The notes: generated by a model not told the origin, from the letters alone. Positions 37,576 to 49,959 are shown, counted from the stretch's first letter. The stretch is DNA of 64,000 nucleotides from Rutidosis leptorrhynchoides (GCF_046630445.1 NC_092342.1:82076001-82140000); one strand, 5' to 3'. Numbers and translations: made by a program.

Positions 37576-37580
37576 AGATT

Positions 37581-39124
37581 CATTACCACCCAGGGAAGGC
37601 AAATGTGGTAGCCGACGCCTTGAGCAGAAAGGACAGAGAACCCATTCGTGTAAAATCTATGAATATAATGATTCACACTAACCTTACTACTCAAATAAAG
37701 GAGGCGCAACAAGGAGTTTTAAAAGAGGGAAACTTAAAGGATGAAATACCCAAAGGATCGGAGAAGCATCTTAATATTCGGTAAGACAGAACCCGATATA
37801 GGGCTGAAAGAATTTAGGTATCAAAATTTAGAGATATGAGAGAAATGGTACTTAGAGAAGCTCATAAAACCAGATACTCAATACATCCTGGAATAGGGAA
37901 GATGTACAAGGATCTTAAGAAACATTTTTGGTGGCCGGGTATGAAAGCCGATGTTGCTAAATACGTAGGATAATGTTTGACGTGTTCTAAGGTCAAAGCT
38001 GAGCATCAGAAACCATCAGGTCTACTTCAACAACCCGAAATCCCGAAATGGAAATGGGAAAACATTACCATGGATTTTATCACTAAATTGCCAAGGACTG
38101 CAAGTGGTTTTGATACTATTTGGGTAATAGTTGATCGTCTCACCAAATCAGCACACTTCCTGCCAATAAGAGAAGATGACAAGATGGAGAAGTTAGCACG
38201 ACTGTATTTGAAGGAAGTCGTCTCCAGACATGGAATACCAATATCTATTATCTCTGATAGGGATGGCAGATTTATTTCAAGATTCTGGCAGACATTACAG
38301 CAAGCATTAGGAACTCGTCTAGACATGAGTACTGCCTATCATCCACAAACTGATGGGCAGAGTGAAAGGACGATACAAATGCTTGAAGACATGCTACGAG
38401 CATGTGTTATTGATTTCGAAAACAGTTGGGATCGACATCTACCATTAGCAGAATTAGCTACCATTCAAGCATTGAGATGGCGTCGTTTGAAGCACTTTAT
38501 GGCAGAACGTGCAGGTCTCCGATTTGTTGGAATGAAGTGGGGGATAGACAGATTACGAGTCCGGAGATAATACAAGAAACTACCGAGAAGATTATCCAAA
38601 TTCAACAACGGTTGAAAACTGCTCAAAGTTGACAAAAGAGCTACGCCGACATTAAAAGAAAAGATATAGAATTTGAAATTGGAGAGATGGTCATGCTTAA
38701 AGTTGCACCTTGGAAAGGCGTTGTTTGATTTGGTAAACGAGGGAAATTAAATCCCAGGTATATTAGACCATTCAAGATTATTGATCGTGTCGGACCAGTA
38801 GCTTACCGACTTGAATTACCTCAACAACTCGCAGCTGTACATAACACTTTCCACGTCTCGAATTTGAAGAAATGTTTTGCTAAAGAAGATCTCACTATTC
38901 CGTTAGACGAAATCCAAATCAACAAAAAACTTCAATTCATCGAAGAACCCGTCGAAATAATGGATCGTGAGGTTAAAAGACTTAAACAAAACAAGATACC
39001 AATTGTTAAGGTTCGATGGAATGCTCGTAGAGGACCCGAGTTTACCTGTGAACGAGAAGATCAGATGAAGAAGAAATACCCGCACTTATTTCCAGAAGAT
39101 ACGTCAACACCTTCAACTTCTTAA
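37581..39124 (+). pseudogene. Element B pol, second part (RNase H end, integrase, chromodomain-like tail)
   Basis: Resumes at [17 protein letters not shown] after the C insertion. Stops in the first frame: TAA 37,782-37,784; TAG 37,815-37,817 (Trp in ERIWV); TAA 37,971-37,973. The integrase core follows ([43 protein letters not shown]), then a frameshift near 38,455. In the second frame there are TGA 38,630-38,632 and TGA 38,726-38,728, each at a place where element C has Arg. The tail ([30 protein letters not shown]) is chromodomain-like, with Cys replacing Trp before EREDQ. It ends TAA at 39,122-39,124. Confidence 0.9.
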
Positions 39125-39146
39125 AATTTCGGGACGAAATTTATTT

Positions 39147-39159
39147 AACGGGTAGGTAC
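39147..39159 (+). promoter_or_regulatory. Element B polypurine tract
   Basis: AACGGGTAGGTAC next to 3' LTR start TGTAGTGACCC at 39,160, preceded by the usual CGGGACGAAATTT. Confidence 0.87.
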
Positions 39160-42100
39160 TGTAGTGACCCGAACTTTTCCATGTTTATATATATTAAATG
39201 AAATTGTTATTTACATGATTAAGTGTTTCCAACATGTTAAGCAATCAAATTTGTTAAGACTTGCTTAATTGAAATAGGTTTCATATAGACAATTGACCAC
39301 CCAAGTTGACCGGTGATTCACGAACTTTAAAACTTGTAAAAACTATATGATGACATATATATGATTATATATATAGTTAACATGATATTATGATAAGTAA
39401 GTATCTCATTAGATATTTTAACAATGAGTTATATACATAAAATTGAGTTTATTGAATTAAGAAACTCGAAACGATATATAGAACGATTATCGTTATAACA
39501 ACGTCTTACTAAATACATATGAATCATATTAAGATATTGATACACTATGTTTAATCATGATAAATGATAAGTAAACATATCATTAAGTATATTAACAATG
39601 AACTACATATGTAAAAACAAGACTACTAACTTAATGATTTCGAAACGAGACATATATGTAACGATTATCGTTGTAACGATATTTAATGTATATATATCAT
39701 ATTAAGATATATTAATACATCATGATAATGTAATAATTTAACATCTAATTTGATATAATAAACAATGGGTTAACAACATTTAACAAGATCGTTAACCTAA
39801 AGGTTTCAAAACAACATTTACATGTAACGACTAACGATGACTTAACGACTCAGTTAAAATGTATATACATGTAGTGTTTTAATATGTATTTATACACTTT
39901 TGAAAGACTTCAAGACACTTATCAAAGTACTTCTATTTAACAAAAATGCTTACAATAACATCCTCGTTCAGTTTCATCAACAATTCTACTCGTATACACC
40001 CGTATTCGTACTCGTACAATACACAGCTTCTAAATGTATGTACTATTGGTATATACACTCCAATGATCAGCTCTTAGCAGCCCATGTGAGTCACCTAACA
40101 CATGTGGGAACCATCATTTGGCAACTAGCATGAAATATCTCATAAAATTACAAAAATATTAGTAATCATTCATGACTTATTTACATGAAAACAAAATTAC
40201 ATATCCTTTATATCTAATCCATATACTAACGACTAAAAACACCTACAAAAACTTTCATTCTTCAATTTTCTTCATCTAATTGATCTCTCTCAAGTTCCAT
40301 CTTCAAGTTCTAAGTGTTCTTCATAAATTCTACAAGTTCTAGTTTCATAAAATCAAGAATACTTCCAAGTTTACTAGCTCACTTCCAATCTTGTAAAGTG
40401 ATCATCCAACCTCAAGAAATCCTTGTTGTTTATAGTAATATATCATTCTAAATCAAGGTAATACTCATATACAAACTTTGATTCAATTCCTATAACTATA
40501 ACTATCTTAATTCGAGTGATAATCTTACTTGAACTTGTTTTCGTGTCATGATTCTACTTCAAGAACTTCAAGCCATCCAAGATCCTTTGAAGCTAGATCA
40601 TTTCTTGTCACTTCCAGTAGGTTTACCTACTAAACTTGAGGTAGTAATGATGTTCATAACATCATTCGATTCATACATATAAAACTATCTTATTCGAATA
40701 TTTGAACATGTAATCACTAGAACATAGTTTAGTTAATTCTAAACTTGTTCGCAAACAAAAGTTAATCCTTCTAACTTGACTTTTTAAAATCAACTAAACA
40801 CATGTTCTATATCTATATGATATGCTAAATTAATGATTTAAAAGCTGGAAACACGAAAAACACCGTAAAACCGGACATACGCCGTCGTAGTAACACCGCG
40901 GGCTGTTTTGGGTTAGTTAATTAAAAACTATGATAAACTTTGATTTAGAAGTTGTTCTTCTGGGAAAATGATTTTTCTTATGAACGTGAAACTATATCCA
41001 AAAATCATGGTTAAACTCAAAGTGAAAGTATGTTTTCCAAAATGGTCATCTAGACGTCGTCTTTCGACTGAAATGACTACCTTTACAAAAACGACTTGTA
41101 ACCTATATTTCTGACTATAAACTTATACTTTTTATGTTTAGATTCATAAACTTAAGTTCAATATGAAACCATAGCAACTTGAAACACTCCAAACGGATTT
41201 AAAATGAAGAAGTTATGGGTAAAACAAGATGGGATATTTTTGCTTGTTGTAGCTACGTGAAAATTGGTAACAAATCTATATTAATCATATCATAGCTAAC
41301 TTATATTGTATTATACATGTATTCTAATATATTATGTAATCTTGGGATACCATAGACACGTATGCAAATGTTTTGACATATCATATCGACCCATCTATAT
41401 ATATTATTTGGAACAACCATAGACACTCTATATGCAGTAATGTTGGAGTTAGCTATACAGGGTTGAGGTTGATTCCAAAAATATATATAATTTGAGTTGT
41501 GATCTAGCCTGAGACGTATATACACTGGGTCGTGGATTGATTCAAGATAATATATATCAATTTATTTCTGTACATCTAACTATGGACAACTAGTTGTAGG
41601 TTACTAACGAGGACAGCTGACTTAATAAACTTAAAACATCAAAATGTATTAAAAGTGTTGTAAATATATTTTGAACATACTTTGATATATATGTACATAT
41701 TTGTTATAGGTTCGTGAATCGGCCAGTGGCCAAGTCTTACTTCCCGACGAAGTAAAAATCTGTGAAAGTGAGTTATAGTCCCACTTTTAAAATCTAATAT
41801 TTTGGGATGAGAATACATACAGTTTTATAAATGTTTTACGAAATAGACACAAGTAAATGAAACTACATTATATGGGTGAATGATCGAAGCCTAATATGCT
41901 CCTTTTGCTTGGTAACCTAAAAATTAGTAAACCGATCTACTAATTGACGCGAATCCTAAAGATAGATCTATTGGGCCTAACGAACCCCATCCAAAGTACC
42001 GGATGCTTTAGTACTTCGATGTTGTTTTTATCATGTCCGAAGGATTTTCCGGAATGATAGGGGATATTCTTATATGCATCTTGTTAATGTCGGTTACCAG

Positions 42101-42596
42101 GTGTTCATCATATGAATGAATTTTATCTCTATGTATGGGATGTATATTGAAATATGAAATCTTGTGGTCTATTATTATGATTTGATAATATATAGGTTAA
42201 ACCTATAACTCACCAACATTTTTGTTGACGTTTTAAGCATGTTTATTCTCAGGTGATTATTAAGAGCTTTCGCTAATGCATACTAAAATAAGGACAAGAT
42301 TTGGAGTCCATGCTTGTATGATATTATGTAAAAACTGCATTCAAGAAACGTATTTTTGATGTAATATATTCTTATTGTAAACCATTATGTAATGGTCGTG
42401 TGTAAACGGTATATTTTAGATTATCATTATTTGATAATCTACGTAATGCTTTTTAAACCTTTATCGATAAAATAAAGGTTATGGTTGTTTTAAAAATGAA
42501 TGCAGTCTTTGAAAAACGTCTCATATAGAGGTCAAAACCTCGCGACGAAATCAATTAATATGGAACGTTTATAATCAATATGAACGGGACGTTTCA
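39160..42596 (+). repeat. Element B 3' LTR, uninterrupted
   Basis: 3,437 bp from TGTAGTGACCC to GGGACGTTTCA. This intact copy is the reference that reveals the two insertions in the 5' LTR. It carries the hairpin block CTCACCAACATTTTTGTTGA at about 42,209-42,228. The open frames in it (39,900-40,133; 41,301-41,525) recur only because the LTR is duplicated. Confidence 0.93.
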
Positions 42597-42908
42597 CGAA
42601 TCTTGTTAACGACCAAGATCAAATTAAAATGAGTTCTTGACCAGAGAGGACGTCAATGTGCTCAATTCACCCGATTACGACTCTCGTCGCTCAGTGTGCT
42701 CGTCACCCAGGATTTTATTCGCTAGTGGAGATCCAATGTTGTTGTTATGGAGGTTTCATCTTCGAACCTAAAAAAATCACTTGCTAACAGATTTTTTGTT
42801 TTAGTTAGAGGTATATAGTAATAATTATGCTGTACTTATTATAATATAAAGATCGTATACACACATAAGAGTATATTATTATAGAGTAAAGTAGAGGTGT
42901 TTATTTAG
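42597..42908. other. Flank between element B and the LINE fragment
   Basis: No gene, repeat boundary or RNA gene is recognised in these 312 bases. Confidence 0.6.
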
Positions 42909-43425
42909 CGAGCGTCACTTAAAAGGATCCCGGTTCTAACGGAGTTAGACAAACGTGGGATAGATCTAAACTCGGTTCGATGCCCTCTTTGCGATGACGA
43001 TATAGAAACGATTGAACACTCGCTAGTTTTATGTAAACACGCCTTTGATCTTTGGACTCGAGTATACAAGTGGTGATGTTTAGGCAACTTCTGTAACCTC
43101 AGCGTAAACGAGGCCTTTGCAGGTTGCATTAACCGCACAACTACCGATCTTGGTTTCAAAATATGGCAGGCTGTTGAATGGTCGTGTGGATATTTGTTGT
43201 GGAAGAGTCGAAATAACAGGGTCTTCAAAAATAAAATCTGGTGCGGATCGTCAGTCCTAAATGAGCTGCAAGTAATCAGTTTCGATTGGATATCTCGACG
43301 GATAAAGGGAGTGCAGGTAGATTGGCATGTATGGCTTGTCGAGGTCATGTAAAAAAATGTATAATTCGTTGGTTTGCATAATATATATAGTCTTATTGCT
43401 TTTCAAAAAAAAATAAAAAAATTAT
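42909..43425 (+). pseudogene. LINE ORF2 3' fragment with zinc-binding RT domain and A-rich tail
   Basis: A 148-codon frame (42,909-43,352) on the + strand. It reads RIPVLTELDKRGIDLNSVRC then CPLCDD, HSLVLCKHAFDLW, and later WSCGYLLWKSRNNRVFKNK. This is the zf-RVT zinc-binding region found at the end of plant LINE ORF2 (CxxC...HxxxxC). An in-frame TGA at 43,074-43,076 probably replaces Trp. A stop at 43,350 is followed by a short 3' part and an A-rich tail (about 43,405-43,421). The 5' part is absent, as usual for LINE insertions. The 147-codon antisense frame at 42,905-43,348 is a shadow. Confidence 0.85.
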
Positions 43426-43458
43426 TGTTATAGTTATAAGTTATAATAATAATAATTA

Positions 43459-43970
43459 GTCCGGACCGGCCCGCGCGATGCGGCGGGGGGCTTTCGGCCG
43501 GCGTATTCATATTTAATGCAGTTTTATTTACAAAAGTGAAAACGGGTCATCTGTTATGCGTCGTTGTTGGTGTCGTCGTCTTTAGTGTTTTTAAAATCTG
43601 TCCGGTTCGAACGTAGTTAGTTTCGTTTTGTTGATAAAATTATTTCGAGCCTAATGGTGCTGGCGAAAAAATTTAACTCGCGGCGAGCAGGAAGATACGG
43701 GCTGTCGTTGTGTTTAGCGTTTTTTTAAAAAGTGTCTGTTTCGAACATAGTTAGTATCGTTTTGTTCATAAAATTATTTCGAGTCTGACGCTGCCGTCGA
43801 AAAAATTTAACTCGTGCCGAGCGGGAAGATACGGGTTGTCGTTGTGTTTAGCGTTTTTTGAGAAGTGCCCGTTTCGCGTACAGTTAGTCCCGTTGGGTTC
43901 GTAAGATTTTTCCGAGTTGAACGGTGGTCTCTGAAAAATTTAACTCGCACCCAGCGAGAAGATATGGCCC
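43459..43970. repeat. GC-rich hairpin region and three 134-bp tandem repeats
   Basis: A CpG-rich block (43,461-43,503: CCGGACCGGCCCGCGCGATG and following) is the GC peak of an AT-rich region. Then come three diverged tandem units; the shared landmark TTCGAAC/TTCGCG...AGTTAG lies at 43,606, 43,740 and 43,873, a period of about 134 bp. Each unit ends with AAAATTTAACTCG and a GAAGATA motif. No coding potential. Family not recognised. Confidence 0.85.
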
Positions 43971-44195
43971 GTTATAAATTGGGGTGAAATTAGTTTCTTA
44001 TATTTTAATTAAATTATATATTTACACTTGTTACCCCTTAAAAAGTGTAAACCTGAGGGACCGTTGTGAAAATATAAGTGAATTTGAGGGATCGTTTGTA
44101 ATGTGAACATAAACTAAAAACTACAATAAGTTATAACTAAAACTACACAATTTCTCACCACTTTTAGTAGGGGAAAAAAAATAATAAAATAATAA

Positions 44196-44240
<45 letters not shown>

Positions 44241-44336
44241 TAATAATAATAATAAAAATAAAATAAAATAATAATAATAATAAAATAAAATAATAATAAT
44301 AATAATATAATAAATAAATAAATAAAATAATAATAA

Positions 44337-44399
<63 letters not shown>

Positions 44400-44680
44400 G
44401 GTTAATAATAATAATTATTATTATTTTAAAAAATGAAAAGTGAAGTAATAGCGCTGGTTTTAAGATTCATTTGAGGGAAAGTCAAACTCAAAGGCTTTAA
44501 AGACCGTCCATTACCTGGATGTACACTAAAAAAAAGTCATCTGTAGAATTGGTTAGATAGTTGACTTTATAAACACAAAATACACACTGCAGATCCAAAC
44601 ATTTACATTACATAAAGCTTAAAAGGCACAACTCCACTATCCATTATCTAAATCTAGAAACAAAACAACTAACCTAAAGG
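43971..44680. repeat. Intergenic stretch with AAT microsatellite
   Basis: (AAT)n-type repeat with interruptions covers about 44,184-44,400. The rest is AT-rich with no gene seen. It ends in AAAGG (44,676-44,680), the target-duplication copy of the copia element. Confidence 0.85.
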
Positions 44681-44960
44681 TGTTATAATTCAGTAAGCTT
44701 ATAATTACCTTTAGTGGTTTGATTCTTGATGTTATAATTCAGTAGGCTTATAACTACCTTTAGTGATTTGATTCTTGATTAAGAATACTAATAATGAAGT
44801 GTAAGAACAAAGATGATAATGGAGAGAAATAAAGAAACACTTTGTAAGTGTGAGAAATGGTGCAAGTTTAATGCTTGCATTCATGGCTATTTATAGCAAA
44901 AATATCACAAGTTTAGGTAATACAATAATATTACTTTTGTGTATCAATAATTGACTATTC

Positions 44961-45051
<91 letters not shown>

Positions 45052-45064
45052 ATATATTATAACA
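44681..45064 (-). repeat. Copia 3' LTR
   Basis: 384 bp. Its sense-end 49 bp (TGTTATAATTCAG...) is tandemly duplicated (44,681-44,729 and 44,730-44,778). An (AT)n run of about 85 bases (44,963-45,048) makes it longer than the other LTR. Confidence 0.93.
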
Positions 45065-45223
45065 CTCTCCCTTGGATAGCAATTTTGTTTGTTGAAGATC
45101 AACTGTAAGTTACTGCCTCGTTAAAAACCTTGCTAAAGAAAATCCAGTGGGAAAAACTTTAGCTAAGGGAAAAAGAGTGCAGCATGGAGTTGACTCCCCC
45201 TCAAGTAGACATCGCTTCGGTTG

Positions 45224-48200
45224 TTACATCTTTTGAACATGTCTCATGCCAATGTTATGAACATGTGTTCTGAAAATAGCAGTTGGAAGTGCTTTCGTGA
45301 AAAGATCAGCAGAGTTTTTGCTGGATTGAACATATCTCATTTCAATCTCGTTGTCCTTAATGAGATTTTGAGTGTATGAGAAGAATCTAGGAGGTATGTG
45401 TTTGGTTCGGTCACTTTTAATATACCCTTCTTTCATCTGTGCTATACAAGCTGCATTATCTTCATAGATAATTGTTGGACTTTTATCGCGTTCTAGTCCA
45501 CAAGAATCAGTAATGATTTGTGTCATTGATCTCAACCAAAAACATTCCCGAGTAGCTTCATGTAATGCAATCACTTCGGCATGATTTGATGATGTAGCAA
45601 CAAGTGTTTGTTTTTGAGAACGCCATGATATTGCAGTACCTCCATTTAGGAATACATATCCAGTTTGAGATTTAGCTTTATGTGGATCAGATAAATAACC
45701 TGCATCAGCATAACCAACCAAATCTTGTTTTGATTCGTTAGAATAAAATAATCCTAAATCAGTAGTTCCTCGAAGGTATCGAAATATGTGTTTGATCCCA
45801 TTCCAGTGTCTTTTGGTAGGAGCAGAGCTGAACCTTGCCAACAAATTAACTGCAAAAGAAATATCAGGTCTTGTACAATTTGTAAGATACATAAGAGCTC
45901 CAATTGCACTAAGATATGGTACTTCTGGTCCAAGAATATCTTCATGATCTTCACATGGACGAAATGGATCAGTTTCAACATTGAGTGATCTAACAACCAT
46001 AGGAGTACTTAATGGTTGTGCCTTGTCCATATTGAAACGTTTCAAAATCTTTTCAGTATATGTTGTTTGATGTACAAGTAAACCATTAGGCATATGCTCA
46101 ATTTGTAAACCAAGGCAATACTTGGTTTTTCCGAGATCTTTCATTTCAAATTCTTTCTTTAGAAGTTGAATGGCTTCATAGATCTCTTTATTTGTACCTA
46201 TGATGTTAAGATCATCAACATAAACAGCTATGATCACATATCCGGATGTTGTTTTCTTAATGAAAACACAAGGGCAAGTAAGGTTATTTGTATACCCTTT
46301 GCTTATCAAGTAATCACTTAATCGGTTATACCACATACGTCCCGATTGTTTTAACCCATATAAAGATCTTTGTAATTTAATCGAATACATTTCTTTGAGT
46401 TTTGCATTTGATGCTTCTGGTACCTTAAATCCTTCAGGTATCTTCATATATATATCACTATCAAGTGATCCATATAGGTAAGCAGTCACAACATCCATGA
46501 GATGCATTTCTAAATTTTTAGAAACTGTCAGGCTGATTAAGTACCTAAAAGTAATTGCATCCATAACAGGAGAATAAGTTTCTTCATAATCAATTCCCGG
46601 TCTTTGAGAAAAACCTTGAGCTACAAGTCTAGCTTTATACCTTGTAACTTCATTTTTCTCATTTCTTTTTCGGACAAAAATCCATCTGTATCCTACAGGT
46701 TTCACATCTTTAGGAATGAGAATGATGGATCCGAAAACTTTTCTTTTATTGAGTGATTCTAATTCAGCTCGTATTGCTTCTTTCCATTGAGCCCAATCAT
46801 GTCTATTTTGACATTCAACCATAGATGTTGGTTCTGGATCATCATCATTATTCATGATGTCATATGCAACATTAAATGAAAATTTCTCATCAAGATTTTT
46901 CATTTCATTTCGGTTCCATAATATTTTTGAATATGCATAATTGATTGAAATTTCTGTATTGACATCATCAATCTCCTCTGCAGTAGGAGTACTGATTTGT
47001 GGTTCTTCTTGAACACTTTCTTTTACTTCATTATCAGCTGATTTTCTTTTTCGAGGATTTTTATCCTTTGAACCAATTGGTCTTCCACGTTTCTGACGTG
47101 GCAAAGATTCATGAGTGACGTTATTGCCAGCTTTTGGAATTTCAATTCGAGCTGGAGTATTTACTGCTGGTATATATGATTTTGTCACCGTTTTTGTATC
47201 TGTAAATGCATCAGGCAATTGATTTGCAAGTTCTTGTATATGCATTATCTTTTGAACTTCTGTCTCGCATTCCTTTGTGCGAGGATCAAGATACTTTAAT
47301 TGAGGTTCACACCATGAAACATCATTTTCTTTATTTTTCATTTCTCCCCCTAATCTAGGGAACAATGTTTCATTAAAATGACAATCAGCAAAACGTGCTG
47401 TAAAAACGTCACCTGTCATAGGTTCAATATACCTTAATATTGAAGATGTTTCATATCCAACATATATTCCCAACCTCCTTTGAGGACCCATTTTTGTACG
47501 TTGTGGTGTCGCAATTGGAACATACACTGCACAACCAAATGTTCTAAGATGAGAAATATTTGGCTCTTGACCAAAAGCAAGTTGTAGGGGGGAATATTTA
47601 TGACTTTCACTTGGTCTGATGCGAATCAATGCAGCATCATGTAAAATTGCATGACCCCATATAGATACAGGGAGTTTTGTTCTCATTATCAATGGTCTAG
47701 CGATTAACTGTAAACGTTTAATCAATGACTCGGCTAAACCATTTTGTGTATGCACATGAGCAACAGAATGTTCAACAACAATTCCTATAGACATGCAATA
47801 GTCATTAAATGCTTGAGATGTAAATTCACCAGCATTATCAAGTCTCACCCTTTTAATGGTGTAATCAGGAAAATGAGCTCTCAATTTAATAATTTGGGCA
47901 AGAAATTTTGTAAATGTCACATTACGGCTTGATAACAGACAAACATGAGACCATCTGCTAGATGCGTCTATTAGAACCATGAAATATCTAAATGGTCCAC
48001 ATGGTGGATGAATTGGTCCACATATATCACCTTGAATTCTTTCAAGAAACATTGGTGATTCTTTCTCAACCTTAAGTGGTGAGGGTCTAGTTATCAATTT
48101 TCCAAGAGAGCAAGATGTACATGGAACCATTGTATCATGATGGATTTTTCTATCCTTTAGTGGATGTCCATGAGTACATTCAATAATCCTTTTCATCATT

Positions 48201-48775
48201 GTTGATCCTGGATGGCCTAATCTGTTATGCCATAAACTGAATACACCAGGATCAATATATTTTTCGTTAACTACCATATGTATTTCTGGTACATTTATAT
48301 GTGTATAATGTAATCCAGAACTAAGTCTTGGCAGTTTTTCAACCACATGACTCTTGTCAGTGATACTTAAATATTTCTCATTTTCTGTTGTCACTGACTG
48401 ATAATCATACCCGTTAAGGTATATGTCGGAGAAACTCAATAAATTTCTGCTTGACTTGGGAGAAAATAAGGCATCATTTATTAAAAATTTTGTACCATTT
48501 GGTAGTATGAAATTTGCCTTTCCTATCCCTTTTATCAAGTTAGCAGGTCCTGATATTGTATGTATAGTTCCTTCCGCTGGTTTTAGATCAATAAAATATT
48601 TCTCGAATTTAAGTATAGTGTGTGTAGTTCCACTGTCTGCTATACAGAGATCTCCACCACTTGATTGATGTTGTATTCCAGCAAAATTCATATCGAACTT
48701 CATATATAAGAAATAAATAGTGAGTACATTAATATTACACAATATTTTAAACGCAAATAGATAGTACTGAAACAT
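45224..48775 (-). CDS. Copia pol polyprotein (protease, integrase, RT, RNase H)
   Basis: 1,183 residues, open throughout. Order: protease (CIADSGTTHTILKFEKYF, about 45-60), GAG-pre-integrase HHCC region (LWHNRLGHPGSTMMKRII; PCTSCSLGKL), integrase D-D-E (ERIQGDICGPIH; RLDNAGEFTS; TQNGLAESLIKRL), RT (WIFVRKRNEKNEVTRYKARL; AVYVDDLNIIG with intact VDD), RNase H (GYADAGYLSDPHKAKSQTGY; YEDNAACIAQMK). The first ~30 residues (MFQYYLFAFKILCNINVL) are hydrophobic and derive from the gag-pol spacer, so the natural product may start later, near MKFDMNFAGIQ. It is in the same frame as gag, separated by stops near 48,776 and 48,839. Confidence 0.94.
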   Translation of the reverse strand: MFQYYLFAFKILCNINVLTIYFLYMKFDMNFAGIQHQSSGGDLCIADSGTTHTILKFEKYFIDLKPAEGTIHTISGPANLIKGIGKANFILPNGTKFLINDALFSPKSSRNLLSFSDIYLNGYDYQSVTTENEKYLSITDKSHVVEKLPRLSSGLHYTHINVPEIHMVVNEKYIDPGVFSLWHNRLGHPGSTMMKRIIECTHGHPLKDRKIHHDTMVPCTSCSLGKLITRPSPLKVEKESPMFLERIQGDICGPIHPPCGPFRYFMVLIDASSRWSHVCLLSSRNVTFTKFLAQIIKLRAHFPDYTIKRVRLDNAGEFTSQAFNDYCMSIGIVVEHSVAHVHTQNGLAESLIKRLQLIARPLIMRTKLPVSIWGHAILHDAALIRIRPSESHKYSPLQLAFGQEPNISHLRTFGCAVYVPIATPQRTKMGPQRRLGIYVGYETSSILRYIEPMTGDVFTARFADCHFNETLFPRLGGEMKNKENDVSWCEPQLKYLDPRTKECETEVQKIMHIQELANQLPDAFTDTKTVTKSYIPAVNTPARIEIPKAGNNVTHESLPRQKRGRPIGSKDKNPRKRKSADNEVKESVQEEPQISTPTAEEIDDVNTEISINYAYSKILWNRNEMKNLDEKFSFNVAYDIMNNDDDPEPTSMVECQNRHDWAQWKEAIRAELESLNKRKVFGSIILIPKDVKPVGYRWIFVRKRNEKNEVTRYKARLVAQGFSQRPGIDYEETYSPVMDAITFRYLISLTVSKNLEMHLMDVVTAYLYGSLDSDIYMKIPEGFKVPEASNAKLKEMYSIKLQRSLYGLKQSGRMWYNRLSDYLISKGYTNNLTCPCVFIKKTTSGYVIIAVYVDDLNIIGTNKEIYEAIQLLKKEFEMKDLGKTKYCLGLQIEHMPNGLLVHQTTYTEKILKRFNMDKAQPLSTPMVVRSLNVETDPFRPCEDHEDILGPEVPYLSAIGALMYLTNCTRPDISFAVNLLARFSSAPTKRHWNGIKHIFRYLRGTTDLGLFYSNESKQDLVGYADAGYLSDPHKAKSQTGYVFLNGGTAISWRSQKQTLVATSSNHAEVIALHEATRECFWLRSMTQIITDSCGLERDKSPTIIYEDNAACIAQMKEGYIKSDRTKHIPPRFFSYTQNLIKDNEIEMRYVQSSKNSADLFTKALPTAIFRTHVHNIGMRHVQKM

Positions 48776-48838
48776 TTAGCAAACATAATGACAAAGACAG
48801 ACGATATTAAATCGTTTATTTTTCGAAAGACACACAAC

Positions 48839-49873
48839 TTAAACATTCAAGAAATCTTCATATAAATCAGATGGTTTCTCAGTGACTGTTGGATCGACGT
48901 TATCCACAAAGTTTACTTCCTTTTCTTTATCTTTTAGCGAATCCTGATACATCTTAACAAGATGTTTAGATGTTCGGCAAGTATTAGCTCAGTGGCCCAT
49001 TCTACCACATATGTAGCAAGATTCTTCAGAATTTTTAGAAGAATTTTCTTCAACATCTTGTTTAGTGGGCTTGTTTTGTGGTTGATATTTATATTTTCGT
49101 GGATTATTATTTCTTTGACCATCACGGCCACGACCACGACCACGTCCTCGCCAATTACCATTACCATAAGGATGGTTTCTACCATAGTTATGGCTTTTGG
49201 CATGATGATGGTGATGGTTATTATAACCACGACCTTGCCCGAGTCCTTGTCCCTGTTTATAATTATTTGCAGTATTTGCTTCAGGGATTGCAAGTGTACC
49301 AGTAGGACGAGATTGCTGATTTTTCATTAATAGCTCATCATTTTGCTCTGCAACTAAGAGATATGAATTAAGTTCAGGATATGTTTTGAACTTTAGCATT
49401 CTCAAATTTCTTTGCACTGTGATGTTTGCAGCATTCATTGTGGAGAAAGTTTTCTCCATCATGTCTGCATCACTTATTTCATGTCCACAGAATTTAAGTT
49501 GTGAACATGTATTATACAGAGCTGAGCTATATTCATTTACTTTCTTAAAGTCTTGGAACCTTAATGTTCTCCATTGTTCCATAGCAGCTGGAAGTAAAAA
49601 TTTTCTTTGATTATTGAATCTGCTTTTGAGACCTTCCCATAAAACATGGGGATCTTCTACAGTCACATAATTATTTTGTAAGCATTCATCAATATGTTGA
49701 TGAATAAAGCAACATGCCGTTGCTTGTTCTTTTTCAGAACAAGTGTTGTTTTCATTTATGGCTTCAAGAATGCCCATTGATTTAAGATGCATTTTTACTT
49801 TTATAACCCATGGCATGTAGTTGTTTTCAGTTGATTCTAAAGGAGTAAATTTAAGCTTTTCCAGATTCGACAT
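48839..49873 (-). pseudogene. Copia gag with a stop in the zinc knuckle
   Basis: Starts MSNLEKLKFTPLESTENNYM. Residues to about 190 form the copia gag core (LWEGLKSRFNNQ; FKKVNEYSSALYNTCSQLKF; YLLVAEQNDELLMKN). A His/Arg/Gly-rich part follows (GRGYNNHHHHHAKSH; RGRGRGRGRDG), then the CCHC knuckle CYICGRMGH-stop-ANTC. The TGA near 48,989 is where Trp is expected (TGG to TGA), so the knuckle lacks its last Cys unless read through. Beyond the stop the frame runs to TAA at 48,839-48,841. Likely inactive, though intact to the last 45 residues. Confidence 0.88.
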
Positions 49874-49959
49874 TTTCTATTAAAACAAACAACATGATAA
49901 ATTATAGTCACTTTATATTCATAAGTATATAAACATTAAACATAAATTTAATATAACAT

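Noticed and set aside
42905-43348. 147-codon minus-strand ORF
   Set aside because: Antisense of the LINE zf-RVT frame, which has the recognisable motifs.
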